From: Pseudomonas synxantha | GTDB lineage: Bacteria > Pseudomonadota > Gammaproteobacteria > Pseudomonadales > Pseudomonadaceae | Direction of reading: 5' to 3' | NCBI RefSeq assembly: GCF_900105675.1 | Contig: NZ_LT629786.1 | Location: 4,526,001-4,590,000, forward strand | DNA length: 64,000 nt | In this document: piece after piece, positions 62,586-64,000 of the stretch | Position numbering within the stretch: position 1 is the stretch's first letter | How the letters are laid out: every line of letters starts with the position of its first letter | Position numbers and translations under genes: made by a program | Notes under the pieces: model-generated | The model's database searches: none | What the model was told of the DNA's origin: nothing | What the model saw: only the letters and a program-made list of their open reading frames with translations

Positions 62586-64000
62586 CTACACTCGAAACGC
62601 ACCGATCAATTGCTTCAACTCAATGACCTGTGCCGACAATTGCCGGCTGGCCGCTTCGGTCTGTTGGGCGCCTTGCGCCGCATGCTCGCCAGCGCGATTG
62701 ATTTCGACAATATTCTGGTCGATGTCTTGGGCGACCGCCGTTTGCTGCTCTACGGCAGCGGCAATCTGCTGGTTCTGGTCAACGATCATCCCCACGGCGC
62801 CGAGGATATTCTCCAGGGCTTGCTGGACTTTTTCCGACTGCCCCACCGTGCCACTCGCCATTTCATGGCTGCTGCCCATGGCCTTCACCGCCGCGCCGAC
62901 GCCACTGTGCAAGCGGCTGATCATTTGCTCGATTTCTTCGGTGGAGTGCTGGGTGCGTCGGGCCAGGGTGCGCACCTCGTCGGCCACCACGGCAAAACCT
63001 CGGCCCTGTTCACCGGCGCGGGCGGCTTCGATGGCCGCGTTGAGCGCCAACAAGTTGGTCTGCTCGGCAATGCTCTTGATCACTTCCAGAACCCTGCTGA
63101 TGTCCTGGCTGTCGGCGGCCAACTGGTTGATTACCCGCACCGACTCATCAAGCTCCGTAGCCAGGCGTGCGATACCGCCTTGCTGTGATTGCACCAGCGC
63201 TCGCCCACTGACCGTTTCATCATTGACGCTCTGGGCGCTGTTGACTGCCGCCGCCGCGCTACGCGCCACCTCCTGGGCAGTGGCCGACATTTGGTTCATC
63301 GCCGTCGCAACTTGTTCGATCTGGCTGCGCTGGCCAGACACCGCCTGGTTACTCTGTGCCGAAACCGCCTGAACCTGTCCGGCCTGCAGCTCGACCTGGC
63401 TGACCGTATGCCCGACGCGCTCGATCAAGTCGTGGATCTTGGCCACCGTGCCATTGAACACCTGGCCCAAGTCCCCGAGCTCATCGCGGCTTTGGGCTAC
63501 GAAGGTAACCGTCATGTCACCTGCCGCCACTTTGTCCATCATTGCCCCCAGGCGACGCAAGGTGGTACGAGTGGAAACGAAGAAGCCTGCATATAAGTAA
63601 AAAATCAGCGCAAATACCGCCGCCAGGGCCGCGACCAGCAGCACCATGTGCAGTCGGTTTTGTGCCAGGCGTTGCTCCAGTTGCTGCCCGATGAACGCCA
63701 AGGTGGCGTCATCCAGTTGATATGTCTTGGTCATCAGTTGGCTGACGCTGTCGTAAAACCCCTGCCACGCTGTGTCGAGGGTCTCGGCCATCACCACCTG
63801 TTCTTCGAACAATTCGCTGCCTTGCTTGAGGCTGGCCTGGCTGGCTTGCGCCAGGGTGTCGAGGGTAGCGTGTGCGGCACGGCTGGCGCCCAGCGCGTCC
63901 TGCAGTTTCAAGCCATATTCGCCCTGGAGTTTTTCCAACTGCTGCAGCAGTTCGTCAAAGCGTGTGCTGGAAGCAGAATTGATAAAGCCCTGGCCCAGGG
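62586..64000 (-). CDS. Methyl-accepting chemotaxis protein, 5' end outside the window
   Basis: The C-terminal about 470 residues of a chemoreceptor are present; the frame stays open to the right edge, so the N-terminus and first membrane helix are missing. Seen are the end of a helical periplasmic sensor domain, the second membrane helix ([20 protein letters not shown]), a HAMP domain ([17 protein letters not shown]), the long coiled coil and the signalling hairpin [19 protein letters not shown]. The end has no CheR-docking pentapeptide (ends LIGAFRV). The ligand is unknown. Confidence 0.95.
   Translation of the reverse strand, partial: LGQGFINSASSTRFDELLQQLEKLQGEYGLKLQDALGASRAAHATLDTLAQASQASLKQGSELFEEQVVMAETLDTAWQGFYDSVSQLMTKTYQLDDATLAFIGQQLEQRLAQNRLHMVLLVAALAAVFALIFYLYAGFFVSTRTTLRRLGAMMDKVAAGDMTVTFVAQSRDELGDLGQVFNGTVAKIHDLIERVGHTVSQVELQAGQVQAVSAQSNQAVSGQRSQIEQVATAMNQMSATAQEVARSAAAAVNSAQSVNDETVSGRALVQSQQGGIARLATELDESVRVINQLAADSQDISRVLEVIKSIAEQTNLLALNAAIEAARAGEQGRGFAVVADEVRTLARRTQHSTEEIEQMISRLHSGVGAAVKAMGSSHEMASGTVGQSEKVQQALENILGAVGMIVDQNQQIAAAVEQQTAVAQDIDQNIVEINRAGEHAAQGAQQTEAASRQLSAQVIELKQLIGAFRV

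Overview
The window is a high-GC gammaproteobacterial chromosome segment, and the evidence points to the Pseudomonas fluorescens group. As I remember the P. aeruginosa PAO1 map, much of the gene order matches the interval PA4429-PA4519: petCBA, rpsI-rplM, aldo/keto reductase, acyl-CoA dehydrogenase, zapE-like ATPase, trpS, zapG-like gene, roxSR, SIMPL gene, dppA paralogues-opdP-dppBCDF, piuB-piuA-piuC-Sel1 gene and speC. Seven copies of the GTGGGAGGGGGCTTG... REP/REPIN family typical of fluorescent pseudomonads are scattered between genes. No rRNA, tRNA, CRISPR array, transposase or prophage was seen.

Layout. 0-4 kb: cytochrome bc1 operon (petABC) and rplM-rpsI, both on the minus strand. 4-11.4 kb: housekeeping and metabolic genes (aldo/keto reductase, acyl-CoA dehydrogenase, GlxA-type regulator, ZapE, TrpS, hydrolase, ZapG). 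11.5-16.1 kb: a YddA-like ABC exporter, the RoxSR (RegBA-type) redox two-component system and a periplasmic SIMPL protein. 16.2-22.7 kb: an accessory, more AT-rich island with two large toxin-like genes. The first ends in a domain with the His/Cys spacing of the MARTX/TcdB cysteine peptidase. The second carries a dermonecrotic-toxin (DUF6543-like) core. Between them lies a decayed duplicate of the SIMPL gene with its terminator. 22.7-35.3 kb: a peptide-uptake locus with four DppA-type binding proteins (the first frameshifted), an OprD-family porin and one DppBCDF transporter. 35.5-40 kb: a Fur-boxed PfeA-type enterobactin receptor, a small acidic secreted protein and release factor 3. 40.2-43.7 kb: a four-gene osmoprotectant ABC transporter. 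43.7-46.1 kb: ornithine decarboxylase with a terminator-bearing leader, then a ParDE-type toxin-antitoxin pair. 46.1-52.7 kb: the piu iron locus (Sel1 protein, PiuC, PiuA, PiuB). 52.8-54.4 kb: a PhoD-like phosphatase. 54.5-62.1 kb: the fructose PTS operon fruBKA with divergent fruR and a TatD-family nuclease. 62-64 kb: a small Cys-rich membrane protein and a chemoreceptor cut by the window end.

The parts work as modules: respiration and its redox control (petABC, roxSR), peptide scavenging (dpp/opdP), iron capture under Fur (pfeA, piuABC), osmoprotection, polyamine synthesis and fructose uptake under FruR/Cra. The least ordinary stretch is 15.4-22.7 kb. There a SIMPL gene plus terminator sits in front of each of two unrelated toxin genes, and the second SIMPL copy has collapsed through a deletion between 7-bp direct repeats. 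I treat this as a possible toxin-gene exchange site. That is inference and has not been tested by any search.
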